A model generated the notes under the pieces. It ran no database searches and was not told the origin of the DNA. It worked only from the letters and a program-made list of their open reading frames with translations. Below, piece by piece: positions 54,082-63,885 of a DNA stretch of 64,000 bases. Numbering within the stretch: position 1 is the stretch's first letter; each line of letters starts with the position of its first letter. The stretch is from Desulfovibrio sp. GTDB taxonomy: Bacteria > Desulfobacterota > Desulfovibrionia > Desulfovibrionales > Desulfovibrionaceae. Location of the stretch: positions 1-64,000 of the forward strand of contig NZ_JAHZCJ010000002.1 in NCBI RefSeq assembly GCF_019422935.1, in the 5' to 3' direction. A program made the position numbers and the translations under genes.

Positions 54082-55188
54082 TTAATTGGCAGATGTCAGC
54101 CACTCCAAAACCTGCCGGGCGACAGCGTGTGGCAAAAAAGACCAGGGCGGGGGCATGACGCAGCTTACCCCCGGCAGCAGCAGGCAGCCGTGGTGCAGAT
54201 AGAACGTGCCGTGGGATGTTTGAGTTTCGGCTTCGGAATCTTTGTCTGCGTAGAGGGGATCGTTCCACAGGGGGTGCCCCACAGCGGCGGCATGCGCACG
54301 GATTTGGTGGCGCGCGCCACGCCGGATGCGGCACCCGGCCAGTGTCAGCCCAACGCGGTGAAATTGGGAATCCCTTGTGAGGTTCAGCTGCGGCAGGTCA
54401 TCCCCTTCAAAATAATGCAGGGGGGTAAATTTCGTCCAGCGCGTGCAGCCTGCTTCGCGTTCAAGCACGCGGCTTTTGCAGCGTTTGTCAGTGCGCAGGG
54501 CAAAGGTCGCGGTAAAATCATCTTCCAGCCGCCCGGCCAAGAGGGCAATATACCGCTTTTCACAGTGGCCAGCAGCCTCGGCCAGGCGAAATGCCTTGGC
54601 CGCCTGCGGGGAAAGCGCCGCACACACAATGCCAGAAGTGCCGCAATCAAGGCGTTGCATCAACTGAGGGGCCACAACCGTCGCACTCATATCCCCGCCA
54701 TCTTGGGGATCAGCCTCCGTGCAGCCCTGCCCTGCCAGCAATTGTGGCAGCATGCTCTCCAGGCTGTGCCCTCTGCCGCCTGTCAAAGCGGCAGTGTGCA
54801 GGCCCACGGGCTTGTAAAAAAAGCAGAACTCGCCCTGCCGCTCCAAAAGACGCGGCAAAGTGTCAATATTCGCACCTGTGGGGTATGCGCCAGTTGTGGG
54901 CGCTTCAACAAGGGCACTCTGGGCTTGCTGCGCCGCGTCCGGCACCTCAGCCAAAGAAACCACATCCCCTCTGCGCAAACGTTGGGCCGCCGTGCAGGAA
55001 CGCCCATTGACGAGCACCTGACCACTTTCAATGCTGCGTTTGCGCCCTCGCAGGCCCATCTGCGGCAGCAGCAAGGTCAGGGCATAGTCCAGCCTCTGGC
55101 CGACCATGTCTGCATTGGACGCTTCGAACTGTTTTTCAGTCGCTTGTTGCGCCTCGGCGCAGGATACGGGGGGAGTTTCATTGCTCAC
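54082..55188 (-). CDS. RluA-family pseudouridine synthase
   Basis: 368 residues. The N-terminal S4 domain (about 30-90, QRLDYALTLLLPQ, then SIESGQVLVNGRS) binds RNA. The catalytic domain has MQRLDCGTSGIVCAA with the essential aspartate, and ARHQIRAHAAAVGHPLWNDPLY near the end. The target uridine is not predictable. Its ATG region overlaps the stop of the CofD/YvcK-like gene by four bases. Confidence 0.92.
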   Translation of the reverse strand: MSNETPPVSCAEAQQATEKQFEASNADMVGQRLDYALTLLLPQMGLRGRKRSIESGQVLVNGRSCTAAQRLRRGDVVSLAEVPDAAQQAQSALVEAPTTGAYPTGANIDTLPRLLERQGEFCFFYKPVGLHTAALTGGRGHSLESMLPQLLAGQGCTEADPQDGGDMSATVVAPQLMQRLDCGTSGIVCAALSPQAAKAFRLAEAAGHCEKRYIALLAGRLEDDFTATFALRTDKRCKSRVLEREAGCTRWTKFTPLHYFEGDDLPQLNLTRDSQFHRVGLTLAGCRIRRGARHQIRAHAAAVGHPLWNDPLYADKDSEAETQTSHGTFYLHHGCLLLPGVSCVMPPPWSFLPHAVARQVLEWLTSAN

Positions 55189-56384
55189 AGGGTCACCGAA
55201 CTGCCGGGAACAATCTCCAGCAGGGCTTTGGCGGTTAATTCCGGCACATGGCGCTGCGGATCATTTTCATACACCATATGTTTTTCTACCAGCCGCACAC
55301 CCAGTTGGGCGAGGGCGTCACGTTCGCCAGCATCCAGCCCTCCCTCATAGCGGCCATTACGTGCATCAACAAGCACGGCCTGCAACAGGGCCTCGGTGGG
55401 GGCATCGGGGGCGTCTTCGCGCAGATGCCGCAAAATCATGGCTGTCTGCCCTGCCACGGTCAGGCCGTGTAGCTCGGCGTCTGTTCCGGTATTGGGAATA
55501 AAAATTTTCGGGCACTGAACGGCAGCCACGGCACGCCCCACATTCTGTGGCAACAAATTGGCAAGCACGCTGGTGTAAAAGCTGCCCATGGGATAGCAAA
55601 TGGCCGCAGCCGACCGCAAATAGGCCACCGAGGCCGGGGCCAGAGGCGGACGGCAAGGCGTTTGCAATTTTTCTGCCTGCTCGGCTCCCCGGTCAGGCTC
55701 GTGCACCGTGAGGAACAGCCGCCGCACAGCGCCGCTAAGATTTTTAAAGCGATGCTGGCCCACCACAAGGGAGCCGTCTTCCAGCTCTGCCGCCAGATGC
55801 AGGCTTTCGCTCACAATGGGCAGTACCACGCCGCGCGTTTGCAGCAAGCGACTGAGAAAAGCCAAGACCGGCCCAAACACCCGCTTGTGGTGCAGGTAGC
55901 CCCCGGCCAGAATCAGATTCCCCAGACAGGCGCGGAAGGGATCAAAATCTTCGGGCATGCGTTGCAGAAAAAAATTGAGATGCAGGCGCAGGGCATCTGC
56001 AAACAGCGACGGCATTGCCGCCCATGCGGGATGCGCCCCGTTGCCCATGGCGCGCAATTGTTGGCGAAGTTCGTGCGGATCGTTGCATTCGGCCGACTGC
56101 TCCGGCAGCCTGCTGGCGCAGAAATCCATGACCGAGGCGGGCACAACCGCGCTGTCGGCCAGTGCCAGCAGACGGTTGCGAATGTCGCCCACGGCTGGCA
56201 TGGCAAAGCTGCGGCGCAGGGCCGCAGAGCTGCCGCCGGAATCAAAGGGCGTGACGAGATGAACGGAATTGTGGGTGTAGTGGATCAGTTCACGGCTCAG
56301 ATCGCGCAGAGCCGTGCCGCCCGTAAAAAAAACCAGTCTGGGACCAAGCGGAGGAAAGCAGAACAGCGAAGCACTTTCGCTCAC
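55185..56384 (-). CDS. CofD/YvcK-like protein
   Basis: 399 residues. The opening LVFFTGGTALRDLSREL, then HLVTPFDSGGSSAALRR, and the late YPMGSFYTSVLANLLPQNVG and CPKIFIPNTGTD are the conserved blocks of the CofD/YvcK superfamily. YvcK proteins bind UDP-sugars and affect gluconeogenic growth; Desulfovibrio also has CofD-like members of GAK-type systems. No cofactor F420 genes are adjacent. The GTG start at 56,382-56,384 overlaps the upstream stop as GTGA and has GGGGAG six bases upstream. Confidence 0.82.
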   Translation of the reverse strand: MSESASLFCFPPLGPRLVFFTGGTALRDLSRELIHYTHNSVHLVTPFDSGGSSAALRRSFAMPAVGDIRNRLLALADSAVVPASVMDFCASRLPEQSAECNDPHELRQQLRAMGNGAHPAWAAMPSLFADALRLHLNFFLQRMPEDFDPFRACLGNLILAGGYLHHKRVFGPVLAFLSRLLQTRGVVLPIVSESLHLAAELEDGSLVVGQHRFKNLSGAVRRLFLTVHEPDRGAEQAEKLQTPCRPPLAPASVAYLRSAAAICYPMGSFYTSVLANLLPQNVGRAVAAVQCPKIFIPNTGTDAELHGLTVAGQTAMILRHLREDAPDAPTEALLQAVLVDARNGRYEGGLDAGERDALAQLGVRLVEKHMVYENDPQRHVPELTAKALLEIVPGSSVTL

Positions 56385-57040
56385 ACGGCGCTCCCCGCTG
56401 TTAGGGCATCGCTGCACGGCGCAACATCACAGGTGCTGCGACAGGAGGGAATGAGCCCCATTTCGCACATACGCAAAAAAATCAGCCGTCCGATCCAGGC
56501 ATCTGTGGCGGCGTAGGCAATTTGACGCGGGGTCAGTTCCATGAGGCTCCAGTTTGAACACTGCGAGCCCTTTGAAATACGCCAGCCAAAAAAATTGGCC
56601 GCAAGAGTTCGCAAGCCCTGACTGGGCATTTTGTGCGCGCGTGCCACACCGCCAAGATCCACCAGCCCCGCTGGCTCAAAGTCATGCAGGCGCCCAAGAT
56701 CGCGCATATCGTCGCGGATGCCCACGCCAGCCTTGACCTGATCGGGATTTGCCAGAACTTCGACCACATGTGGCCCGAACGGCAAAAAGGCCAACTGCAC
56801 CAGATACACGGCATTGGCCGTGGCAAGCTGGATCAAAGCCGGGAAATTGCGGCGTCCCTTGCGAAAGGAAGGCCGTGTTTCCGTATCAAATCCCAGCAGG
56901 TCTGTGGATCGCAGATCCGGCAGCGCGTTTTTCCAATCCTCAAGGGTGCGAATAACCTGCACAGGCCCCTCGTAATGAAAAAGGGGCATGGCGTTGATTT
57001 CTTCGCAACTCAGCCTGCGGCGCAAAACGTCCATATCCAT
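56381..57040 (-). CDS. RNase D-like 3'-5' exonuclease
   Basis: 219 residues, a DEDD exonuclease domain. Exo I is LGFDTETRPSF (D52, E54), exo II GVGIRDDMRDLGRL, and exo III AYAATDAWIGRLIF with the Tyr of the DEDDy class. HRDC domains of full RNase D are absent, so it is a compact form acting on RNA 3' ends or DNA. It starts three bases after mnmE ends and is coupled to the CofD-like gene. Confidence 0.9.
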   Translation of the reverse strand: MDMDVLRRRLSCEEINAMPLFHYEGPVQVIRTLEDWKNALPDLRSTDLLGFDTETRPSFRKGRRNFPALIQLATANAVYLVQLAFLPFGPHVVEVLANPDQVKAGVGIRDDMRDLGRLHDFEPAGLVDLGGVARAHKMPSQGLRTLAANFFGWRISKGSQCSNWSLMELTPRQIAYAATDAWIGRLIFLRMCEMGLIPSCRSTCDVAPCSDALTAGSAV

Positions 57041-57043
57041 AGG

Positions 57044-58468
57044 TTACTTACCAATGCAGAATTGGGCAAATATGCTGTTAAGCACTTCAGCCGGGCTGGA
57101 AAGCCCGGTCACTTCCCCCAGATGAGCAGCGGCCATGTCGAGTCTGACCGCGCAACAATCGTAAGGCTGCCCTGCAACAACATCAGCACGCAGCCCTTCA
57201 AGTTCTTTCAAAGCCTTTTCCAGCGCCATGGATTGCCTTGCGTTGGGCGCAAGGCCGTCTTCCGGCGCGGTATCCGAGCCGCCCCCAAGCAGCACAGACC
57301 GCAACATGGTTGCAAGCTCTTCGACATATGTATCGGAAAGTGCGCTCACTGCGCAACAGGTTCGCGCACCAATCCAGCGGGGAGGGAACACTTTTGGCAT
57401 GCAAATGTCACATTTGTTCCACACCACGATCAGGGACGTGTCGCCCACAGAATCAAGAACCTCGCTGGCCGCAGGGTCCGGGCAGGCATCTGCCGCCGCA
57501 CCTTCCTCGCCCAGGAGGCCGCCATCAAGCACAAGAACAACAAGATCAGCCTGAGAAACTTTTTCGCGGCTGCGCGTTACGCCAAGCTGCTCGACGGTTT
57601 CTTCAGCCTGTCGCAGGCCTGCAGTATCTGTCAGGCGTACGGGCAGACCGTCAAAATTGCATGTTTCTTCCAGAAAATCACGCGTTGTGCCGGGGATATC
57701 GGTCACAAGCGCGCGCTCGCGCCCTAGCAGCGCATTGAGAAGGCTGGACTTGCCGGCATTCACCGCGCCAGCCAGCACAACTACAGCGCCCTGTTGCACG
57801 ATTTGGGCCCGTCTGCTCCCGGCCAGCAACCGCCGCACAGCCAGCATGACCCTGTCGAGAACTTCACAGAGCGCGGCTGGCTCCATCCCTTCAACTTCTT
57901 CGTCAGGAAAATCCACGGCAAGGCACATCTGGGCGCGCAGCATTTCCAGTTCTTCGCGCAATTCGGCAGTGCGCCGACCAAGAACGCCTTCCAGACGGTT
58001 GAGACCATAGCGCAGAGCTTCGCGAGAGGGGGCCGCAATGAGTTCGGCCACAGCTTCTGCCTGGCTCAGATCCATACGTCCGTTGACAAAGGCGCGGCGC
58101 GAAAATTCGCCGCGTTCAGCCTGCCGCGCCCCGTGGCACAGCGCGCTTTCAAGCACTGCCTGCACCAGAAAAGGGCCACCGTGGCTGTGAATCTCGGCTA
58201 CGTCTTCACCAGTAAAGGTACGCGGCCCAGGCATAAAAACAGCCAGGGCATCATCCAGCGCCTCGCCGTTCCAGTCCAGCACGCGGCCCCGGTGTAAAAG
58301 CCAGGGATGGAAATTTTCCACCTGTGCTGAAAGGGGCAGAAACATACGGGCAAGAACTTCCTTGGCCCGAGGGCCAGAAAGGCGCACGATGCCAATCCCT
58401 CCGGCACCGGGAGGGGTTGCAATGGCGGCGATGGTGTCGTCGCGATCTGTCTGCACTGCTGTTTCCAT
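57044..58468 (-). CDS. mnmE: tRNA modification GTPase MnmE
   Basis: 474 residues. With MnmG it installs the cmnm5 group on wobble U34. The N-terminal folate domain starts TIAAIATPPGAGGIGIVRLSG; the G domain has GAVNAGKSSLL, TTRD, DTAGLR and NKCD; the C-terminus ends FCIGK with the catalytic cysteine. The ATG at 58,466-58,468 is preferred over an unsupported 44-codon extension. It follows khpB. Confidence 0.97.
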   Translation of the reverse strand: METAVQTDRDDTIAAIATPPGAGGIGIVRLSGPRAKEVLARMFLPLSAQVENFHPWLLHRGRVLDWNGEALDDALAVFMPGPRTFTGEDVAEIHSHGGPFLVQAVLESALCHGARQAERGEFSRRAFVNGRMDLSQAEAVAELIAAPSREALRYGLNRLEGVLGRRTAELREELEMLRAQMCLAVDFPDEEVEGMEPAALCEVLDRVMLAVRRLLAGSRRAQIVQQGAVVVLAGAVNAGKSSLLNALLGRERALVTDIPGTTRDFLEETCNFDGLPVRLTDTAGLRQAEETVEQLGVTRSREKVSQADLVVLVLDGGLLGEEGAAADACPDPAASEVLDSVGDTSLIVVWNKCDICMPKVFPPRWIGARTCCAVSALSDTYVEELATMLRSVLLGGGSDTAPEDGLAPNARQSMALEKALKELEGLRADVVAGQPYDCCAVRLDMAAAHLGEVTGLSSPAEVLNSIFAQFCIGK

Positions 58469-58626
58469 ATTCTGCCTATGTTTGGGCGGCTTCGCCAACG
58501 CGTGTTGCCGGAGATCTGCGCCCATTCGGGCTGTTTCTCCGGCAACGTAACAAGCACCTTCAAGACCCTGCTGGCCCCGCTTGCGGTATGAGCGCGCCAA
58601 GCGCGCATCTGCCAGAGAGGCTTAAG

Positions 58627-60093
58627 CTAGGCGCGTTCTCCCTTTCTGCGCATGATGACCACGCGCTTCATCGGGCCATCGCCCGTACTACGGGTCTGCA
58701 CGTCCACGGCCTCTTGCAGGCACACGTGCACAATACGCCGATGGTACGAAGAAAGCGGCCTTGTGGAGTAAGAGCGCCCGCTCTGGCGCACCTTGTCTGC
58801 AAGAGCCAGAGCCATCTCGCGCAGCTTTTCATCCTGACGGCGGCGATATTCCCCGGCGTCAAGCTGCACCCGCACGGCTGCATTCATGCCGCGCGAAACA
58901 ATGCGCGATATCATGTATTGCAGGGCGGCCAGGGTCTGCCCCTCACGACCAATCAGAAGGCCGGAGTCTTCATCGCAATCAATGCCCACATAAACCCTGC
59001 CGCCGCCGATCTTGACGGTGATGCCCACGCCGTCCCCTGCAATGGGCCGGATGAGCTTGCGCACGGTTTCATCCACAAGGGCTTCGAGCTTTGCGGCGTC
59101 AAGCTGCTCCAGAGGAGTAACCGGCAAACCCTCGCCTGCGGCTTCAAAATCATCTTCCAGCCCCTCAACTGGCGCGTCAGGTCGCGGCGCGCGCTCTGGG
59201 CGGTAATTCTCGCGTTGGGCAGAACGGGCCTCTGCCCTGCCGTTGCCCCTGTTGTCGGAGCGGTTGTCTGAACGATTGTCAGGCCGGGAATCATTGCGCC
59301 GCCCTCTGGCTTCACGCGCAGAAGTCTCGGAGGGATTACCCGCCTCCACGCCCTCGCCGCCTTCGGCATTTCTGCCTGTACGGTCGCGGCCCCGGTCGTT
59401 TCTGGGATTTCTGCCGGAGGGTTTGCCGCCATTTCTCTCAGGCTTGCCGTTACGCTCGCCCCGGCGGTCAAAGGGGCGGTCTGCGGGCCGGTCTGCGGGT
59501 TTATCCAGCACATTGCCATTAATGGCTGCGTCCAGCTCTTCTTCACTCTCAAAAGCGTCCAGAGGCTGCGGCTTGCGGTTGCGGCCCCGGTTGCGCCTGT
59601 CATCCTGCTGGTTGCGTCTATCGTCTTGTTGGTTGCGCTGAGGACGGGCCTCCTGCTGGCGATCGCGCCCATCTCCCCGCCCCTTTTCGGCCGGGACTTC
59701 CGGAGCGCTGGGAGCCACAGGAGCCTTGGGCGCTGCCTGGGCAGAAGACTCAGGTGAAACCGTAGGTGTTTGCTCCTGCCGGTTGCCGCCGTTTTTGCGT
59801 TGCTCCACAGCCCCGGAGCTCTCACTCGCGGCTGCGGTCTGCCCGGCAGACGGCGCAGGGGCCGGAGCCCCCTCGCCATTCTTTCTGCCCAGAATGCTTT
59901 CCATTGTTTCGCGCAGCTGCACGCGCCTTGCCCGAACCTTGGCCTTGCGTGCCCCCACGATGCCGAATATGCCGGACTTGGCGTCCTGCACTATTTCAAT
60001 CTCGAGCTTTTCGCGCGCTGTATTGAAGTAGCCGCAGGCTTCTTCTATGGCGCTGTCGAGATCCTTTCCCTGGAATTCCTTAAACCCTTCCAT
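58627..60093 (-). CDS. khpB: Jag/KhpB RNA-binding protein with a very long disordered insert
   Basis: 488 residues, about twice the usual length. The Jag N-terminal domain (1-60) is followed by about 250 residues of Pro, Gln, Asp, Arg and Asn repeats (QQDDRRNQQDDRRNRG, DNRSDNRSDNRG), then a KH domain (IGREGQTLAALQYMISRI) and an R3H domain (RPLSSYHRRIVHVCLQ). It binds RNA and is linked to cell envelope control in other bacteria. The ATG at 60,091-60,093 has AAGGGG. It sits 40 bases after yidC. Confidence 0.93.
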   Translation of the reverse strand: MEGFKEFQGKDLDSAIEEACGYFNTAREKLEIEIVQDAKSGIFGIVGARKAKVRARRVQLRETMESILGRKNGEGAPAPAPSAGQTAAASESSGAVEQRKNGGNRQEQTPTVSPESSAQAAPKAPVAPSAPEVPAEKGRGDGRDRQQEARPQRNQQDDRRNQQDDRRNRGRNRKPQPLDAFESEEELDAAINGNVLDKPADRPADRPFDRRGERNGKPERNGGKPSGRNPRNDRGRDRTGRNAEGGEGVEAGNPSETSAREARGRRNDSRPDNRSDNRSDNRGNGRAEARSAQRENYRPERAPRPDAPVEGLEDDFEAAGEGLPVTPLEQLDAAKLEALVDETVRKLIRPIAGDGVGITVKIGGGRVYVGIDCDEDSGLLIGREGQTLAALQYMISRIVSRGMNAAVRVQLDAGEYRRRQDEKLREMALALADKVRQSGRSYSTRPLSSYHRRIVHVCLQEAVDVQTRSTGDGPMKRVVIMRRKGERA

Positions 60094-60133
60094 ACGAACC
60101 CCTTGCTGTGTCACGCGAACCCGCCGGGGCGGC

Positions 60134-61783
60134 CTACTTCGCTACGGATGTAGAGAACTTCTTCGCCATCATCCTCTGCTGCGCAATGGACAGGATGTTA
60201 TTGACCAGCCAGTACACCACAAGGCCCGAGGGGAAGCTCAGGAACATGGCGGTGAAGATTAGCGGCAGGAACATCATGATCTTCTGCTGGGTGGGGTCAG
60301 TGGCCGGGGGGCTCATTTTCTGCTGGATAAACATGGTCAGGCCCATGACGATGGGCGTGATGTAGAACGGGTCTTTGGCCGAAAGGTCAGCCAGCCAAAT
60401 GATGTCGGTGCCGGGCAGATAGGTGATAAAGGGCGCGTGGCGCAACTCGATGGACGTGAGCAGGGCCTGATACAGGCCAAAGAACACGGGCATCTGGATA
60501 AGAATGGGCACACAGCCGCTGGCCGGATTGACCCCGTAGGTCTTGTAGAGCGCCATGACTTCCTTGTTCATGAGCTCCTTGTTGTCCTTGTGCTTCTCGC
60601 GGATAGCAACCATGTGCGGCTGAAGCTTCTTCATCTTTTCCATGGAGGCGTAGCTCTTGGCCGTAAGGGGCCAGAACAGGGCCTTGATGAGAACCGTCAG
60701 CAAAATGATGGCCACGCCCCAGTTGTTCACGTACTTCTGGAAAAATTCAAGCAGCCACAGCAAGCCCTTGGCGATCACATGGAACATACCGAGGTCAATA
60801 CTCTTGGCAAGCTGGTCAGAAACCGCGGCGAGCTTGGCGCGTTCCTTGGGCCCAACCCAGTAAGAAACCGTAAGCTCGCGCTCCTGACCGGGGCCGAGCA
60901 TCACTTCAGGTTCTTCAATGGCGGCGCGAAACACGTTCTGCTGCATGCGGCCCTTGACGGTCACGTTGCTCGTGTCGCCGGGCAGCACCGCAGCAAGAAA
61001 GTAGGTGCTCATGGTGCCAGCCCAGTAAATCTTGCCAGCAACCTGCGCGCCAGTGGTTTCAAGCGTCTTGGGCGAAGATTCTTCGCCAAGGCTTCCATCG
61101 TTGTCCCAGGCAAGACGCATGGCATCGTAACGGCCGCCAGCGGCATTGCTGGCATCGGCGGCCACAGTGTAGCTGACGCGAACGCTGCGGGCCTGATCCG
61201 TGGTGTTCACCACGCGGATTTTTTCGCGGATAAGATAGGTATCGGAGCTGAAGGTCATTTCGCGGATAACGCGCAGGCTGTCCACTTCGCCGTCAAAGCG
61301 CAGCACGCCTTGCTGTCCGGCACCAATGTTCAGACCATTTTCATTGCCTTCCACGGACCACTGACCAGTGCTCCACGAAGGCTGGCTGTTCACCACAAGG
61401 CCCAGAGGGGCAACCGCGGCGGTCGTGGGGTCAACGAGGTTGACCAGCGGAGAATCTACCGCAAGACCAGTCTGATACTGCTTGAGCTTGAAGGAGCGCA
61501 GCGCGCCGCCGCCAGTGTGAAAAACGGCTTCATAGAGGGGGGAGTTGACCGTGAGGTCGCGGCCCGGGGCGGGCGTGAATACGGGCATGGCCTGTTGCGC
61601 GGTTGCGACGGCCTGCTGTGCCTGCTGCTGCTGTGCAGCCTGCTGTTGCTGGGCAACAATGGCCGGATCAGGCTTGCGGACCCAGCCCATATACTCGGAC
61701 ACGTAACTCCAGCCCACAATAACGACGAGGCACAAAAGGATGGCGATGATCAGATTTTTTCCGTCTTGCATGAGGGCGTTCAC
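60134..61783 (-). CDS. yidC: Membrane protein insertase YidC
   Basis: 549 residues. An N-terminal membrane anchor, an Ala/Gln-rich linker, a large periplasmic beta domain (about 60-330), then the conserved core of five helices starting near [20 protein letters not shown], which carries the arginine-bearing substrate groove. It inserts inner-membrane proteins alone or with Sec. Its start overlaps the yidD stop by four bases. Confidence 0.97.
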   Translation of the reverse strand: MNALMQDGKNLIIAILLCLVVIVGWSYVSEYMGWVRKPDPAIVAQQQQAAQQQQAQQAVATAQQAMPVFTPAPGRDLTVNSPLYEAVFHTGGGALRSFKLKQYQTGLAVDSPLVNLVDPTTAAVAPLGLVVNSQPSWSTGQWSVEGNENGLNIGAGQQGVLRFDGEVDSLRVIREMTFSSDTYLIREKIRVVNTTDQARSVRVSYTVAADASNAAGGRYDAMRLAWDNDGSLGEESSPKTLETTGAQVAGKIYWAGTMSTYFLAAVLPGDTSNVTVKGRMQQNVFRAAIEEPEVMLGPGQERELTVSYWVGPKERAKLAAVSDQLAKSIDLGMFHVIAKGLLWLLEFFQKYVNNWGVAIILLTVLIKALFWPLTAKSYASMEKMKKLQPHMVAIREKHKDNKELMNKEVMALYKTYGVNPASGCVPILIQMPVFFGLYQALLTSIELRHAPFITYLPGTDIIWLADLSAKDPFYITPIVMGLTMFIQQKMSPPATDPTQQKIMMFLPLIFTAMFLSFPSGLVVYWLVNNILSIAQQRMMAKKFSTSVAK

Positions 61784-62043
61784 TCCTGGGACAGTGGCGG
61801 GACGTCACGGGGACGTCTTGGTGGTGGAACAGGATCATAGCCTGAACCGCCCCAGGGATGGCAGCGGGCAAGACGCTTGAGCGCAAGCCAGCCGCCCCGG
61901 AATATGCCGTGGGTCATGATGGCCTCTGCGGCATAGGCGGAACAGGTGGGATAAAACCGACAGGCGGGGGGAAGCACTGGCGAGATGCAAAGCTGGTAAA
62001 CGCGTATGGGTAATATGCACAGATTACGCAGCAAATGACTCAT
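61780..62043 (-). CDS. yidD: Membrane protein insertion efficiency factor YidD
   Basis: 87 residues. The family motif [17 protein letters not shown] is intact, preceded by an amphipathic N-terminal helix. It has a Pro-rich tail. It overlaps rnpA and yidC by four bases each, the standard arrangement of this cluster. Confidence 0.95.
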   Translation of the reverse strand: MSHLLRNLCILPIRVYQLCISPVLPPACRFYPTCSAYAAEAIMTHGIFRGGWLALKRLARCHPWGGSGYDPVPPPRRPRDVPPLSQE

Positions 62044-62444
62044 GGCAGCCCATCCAATGCCGGACGGCCCGGCTCTCGCCGAACCACGCGCCGCATCAGC
62101 GGCAAAAGCTCGGCGGCTACGCTGGCCAAATCCAGCGCAGCCTCTCCGGCATGCTTTTTAGCAACGGTAACGATGTCAGCTTCCTTGGGCAAATCGCTGC
62201 GGTGCAGGCGATAAAATTCCCTCAGCAGCCTTTTGACGCGATTGCGCACAACAGCATTGCCTACCTTGCGGGAAACAGCCATGCCAGTGCGCGCAGCTAG
62301 ACCGGGACTATTGCCCGACAGCACAAAAACAAGGAAATGCTCGGTATGCAGACGCCTGCCCCGCTCATAGCACGCTACGAATTCCGCCCTTCGGCGTATC
62401 CGCAGGTGCTGCGGCAGACCATTCTGATTCATGGGAATACCCAT
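62040..62444 (-). CDS. rnpA: Ribonuclease P protein component
   Basis: 134 residues. Basic protein partner of the RNase [26 protein letters not shown] is the RNR signature. The start is uncertain: the first ATG at 62,442-62,444 and a second four codons later both lack a good SD. It lies 23 bases after rpmH. Confidence 0.96.
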   Translation of the reverse strand: MGIPMNQNGLPQHLRIRRRAEFVACYERGRRLHTEHFLVFVLSGNSPGLAARTGMAVSRKVGNAVVRNRVKRLLREFYRLHRSDLPKEADIVTVAKKHAGEAALDLASVAAELLPLMRRVVRREPGRPALDGLP

Positions 62445-62467
62445 GTAGAACGGGGCAAGCCCGCCCG

Positions 62468-62602
62468 CTAGGCGCTCAGAACCTTACGGCCCTTGGCGCG
62501 GCGACGGCGGATGATGGCGCGCCCGCTGGGGGTGGCCATGCGGGTGCGGAACCCGTGAGTGCGGGCCCTTCTGATTTTGCTCGGCTGATATGTTCTTTTC
62601 AT
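62468..62602 (-). CDS. rpmH: 50S ribosomal protein L34
   Basis: 44 residues, reading [20 protein letters not shown] at the start and ending in a run of arginines and [14 protein letters not shown] precedes the ATG at 62,600-62,602. It is the first gene of the rpmH-rnpA-yidD-yidC-khpB-mnmE operon. Confidence 0.98.
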   Translation of the reverse strand: MKRTYQPSKIRRARTHGFRTRMATPSGRAIIRRRRAKGRKVLSA

Positions 62603-62989
62603 GGCAGACTCCTTAAAAAATTTCCGGCAGGGCCTTGGGCCGACCACCGGGGCGATGCGGCACGCCGGGCCTGAGCGGTTTTGGGGCTACCCCCCGGCTT
62701 TTAAGCGCAGAAGGGCAGCGTTGCCCTGGCGTTAAAATATATGGAACAAGCTACATACACGCCAGCAAGGTCTCCGTCAAGCGCCAGATTCCCTATACGA
62801 CGCGCGACTATAATGCCCCTGTTGCAATTATGCCGCAAGAGTAAACGCGCCGCGCTCAAAAAAAATCTGACCGCAGCGCGCGCACATTTTTTTTAAGCGG
62901 ATACTTCAAACCGGCACTGGCGGCTTGTGTGGAAAACATGGATCACACGCGCAGGCAGCGCGAGCCAGGCTACCTTCTGTCTTATGGGG
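62603..62989 (-). promoter_or_regulatory. Upstream region of rpmH
   Basis: 387 bases without a gene. A possible minus-strand promoter is TTGACG (62,775-62,780) with TATGTA (62,752-62,757), spacer 17; the -10 box is poor. GC-rich inverted segments lie closer to rpmH. I see no cluster of DnaA boxes, although oriC is often near rpmH. Confidence 0.35.
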
Positions 62990-63634
62990 TTAAGGCCTGG
63001 CATTGGCCCTCGGCAGCACATCATCCGCTGAAAATGCAGGAGGGGCAGGCACATCTGGCATAGCCCCGCTGCCAGCACCGCCAATGCTGCCCACAGACGA
63101 TGCTGCCGCCGATGAATATGGCATGGGCGCGGAGCTTGACGCAGGCGCAGAATTGGCCGCTTTGGCCGCACTTGCGGCAGGCGAGCCAGACTTGCCCTGT
63201 GCTTGGGCAGGGTTGTTCATGGGCGGGATGGCACTGCTGCTGACAGGCGCCTGAAGGGATGTTTTGCCCACCCCCTTGGGCACCGGGGATGTGGCGGATT
63301 GCGGGGCGGGCTTTGAGACCTTGACCTTGCGCCTTGCCTGGCGCACCGGCGTTTTTTTGTCCGCCTGAGGAGTCATGGACAACTCCGGCACAGCCGCAGG
63401 ATCCACAAACCGCGCCCCTTCCAGAGCAATCTGACGGGGCGTTACCAGAGTGTTCCAATACAGCCGCCCGCCTCCGCTGTGCAGCCACACATCGGTAAGA
63501 TTGGTGGCCCCGGAGGCCGTGTGAGCAGGAACCTGAGGCGGCAGGGGAACGGCCTCAACGGCAGCCGCAACGGGAACGCGGCAAAGGGAACACGCCCAAA
63601 AAGCAAGCAATAGCATTCCAACTGACTTGCGCAT
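62990..63634 (-). CDS. Exported Ala/Ser/Pro-rich protein of unknown function
   Basis: 214 residues. A signal peptide ends about residue 25 (VPVAAAVEA). A short ordered segment (TDVWLHSGGGRLYWNTLVTP, then QIALEGARFVDP) is followed by a basic stretch and a low-complexity A/S/P tail. I do not recognise a family. GAGGTAAG precedes the ATG. It stands upstream of the rpmH operon but is probably separate. Confidence 0.65.
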   Translation of the reverse strand: MRKSVGMLLLAFWACSLCRVPVAAAVEAVPLPPQVPAHTASGATNLTDVWLHSGGGRLYWNTLVTPRQIALEGARFVDPAAVPELSMTPQADKKTPVRQARRKVKVSKPAPQSATSPVPKGVGKTSLQAPVSSSAIPPMNNPAQAQGKSGSPAASAAKAANSAPASSSAPMPYSSAAASSVGSIGGAGSGAMPDVPAPPAFSADDVLPRANARP

Positions 63635-63885
63635 AAAACTTACCTCTACTCCGCTTATCGGCCTTGGAGCAAAAAAACTTTAGCCTTCGGGAAAAGGAGA
63701 CCTCTGTACGGGAGAGAATGCAGAACGCCTGCGCACCATCAGCCACCGCCGGCAATGCCCGGCGTTGACAGGCAGCGCGGGCTTGGGCACATTCCCACTA
63801 ACCGATTTACTTTCAGAAATTCCGTATGCCCGCGCATGACAGCATTGAGGCCATGCGTTTTCATTCAAGCCATTCAGGAGTCCGC

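Noticed and set aside
62603-62989. Chromosomal replication origin near rpmH
   Set aside because: Only an isolated, imperfect DnaA-box-like word (near 62,930) was seen; no cluster of boxes, and neither dnaA nor dnaN in the window.
63680-63868. 62-codon minus-strand frame upstream of the kinase gene
   Set aside because: It lies in the divergent promoter region, has no SD and resembles no protein family.
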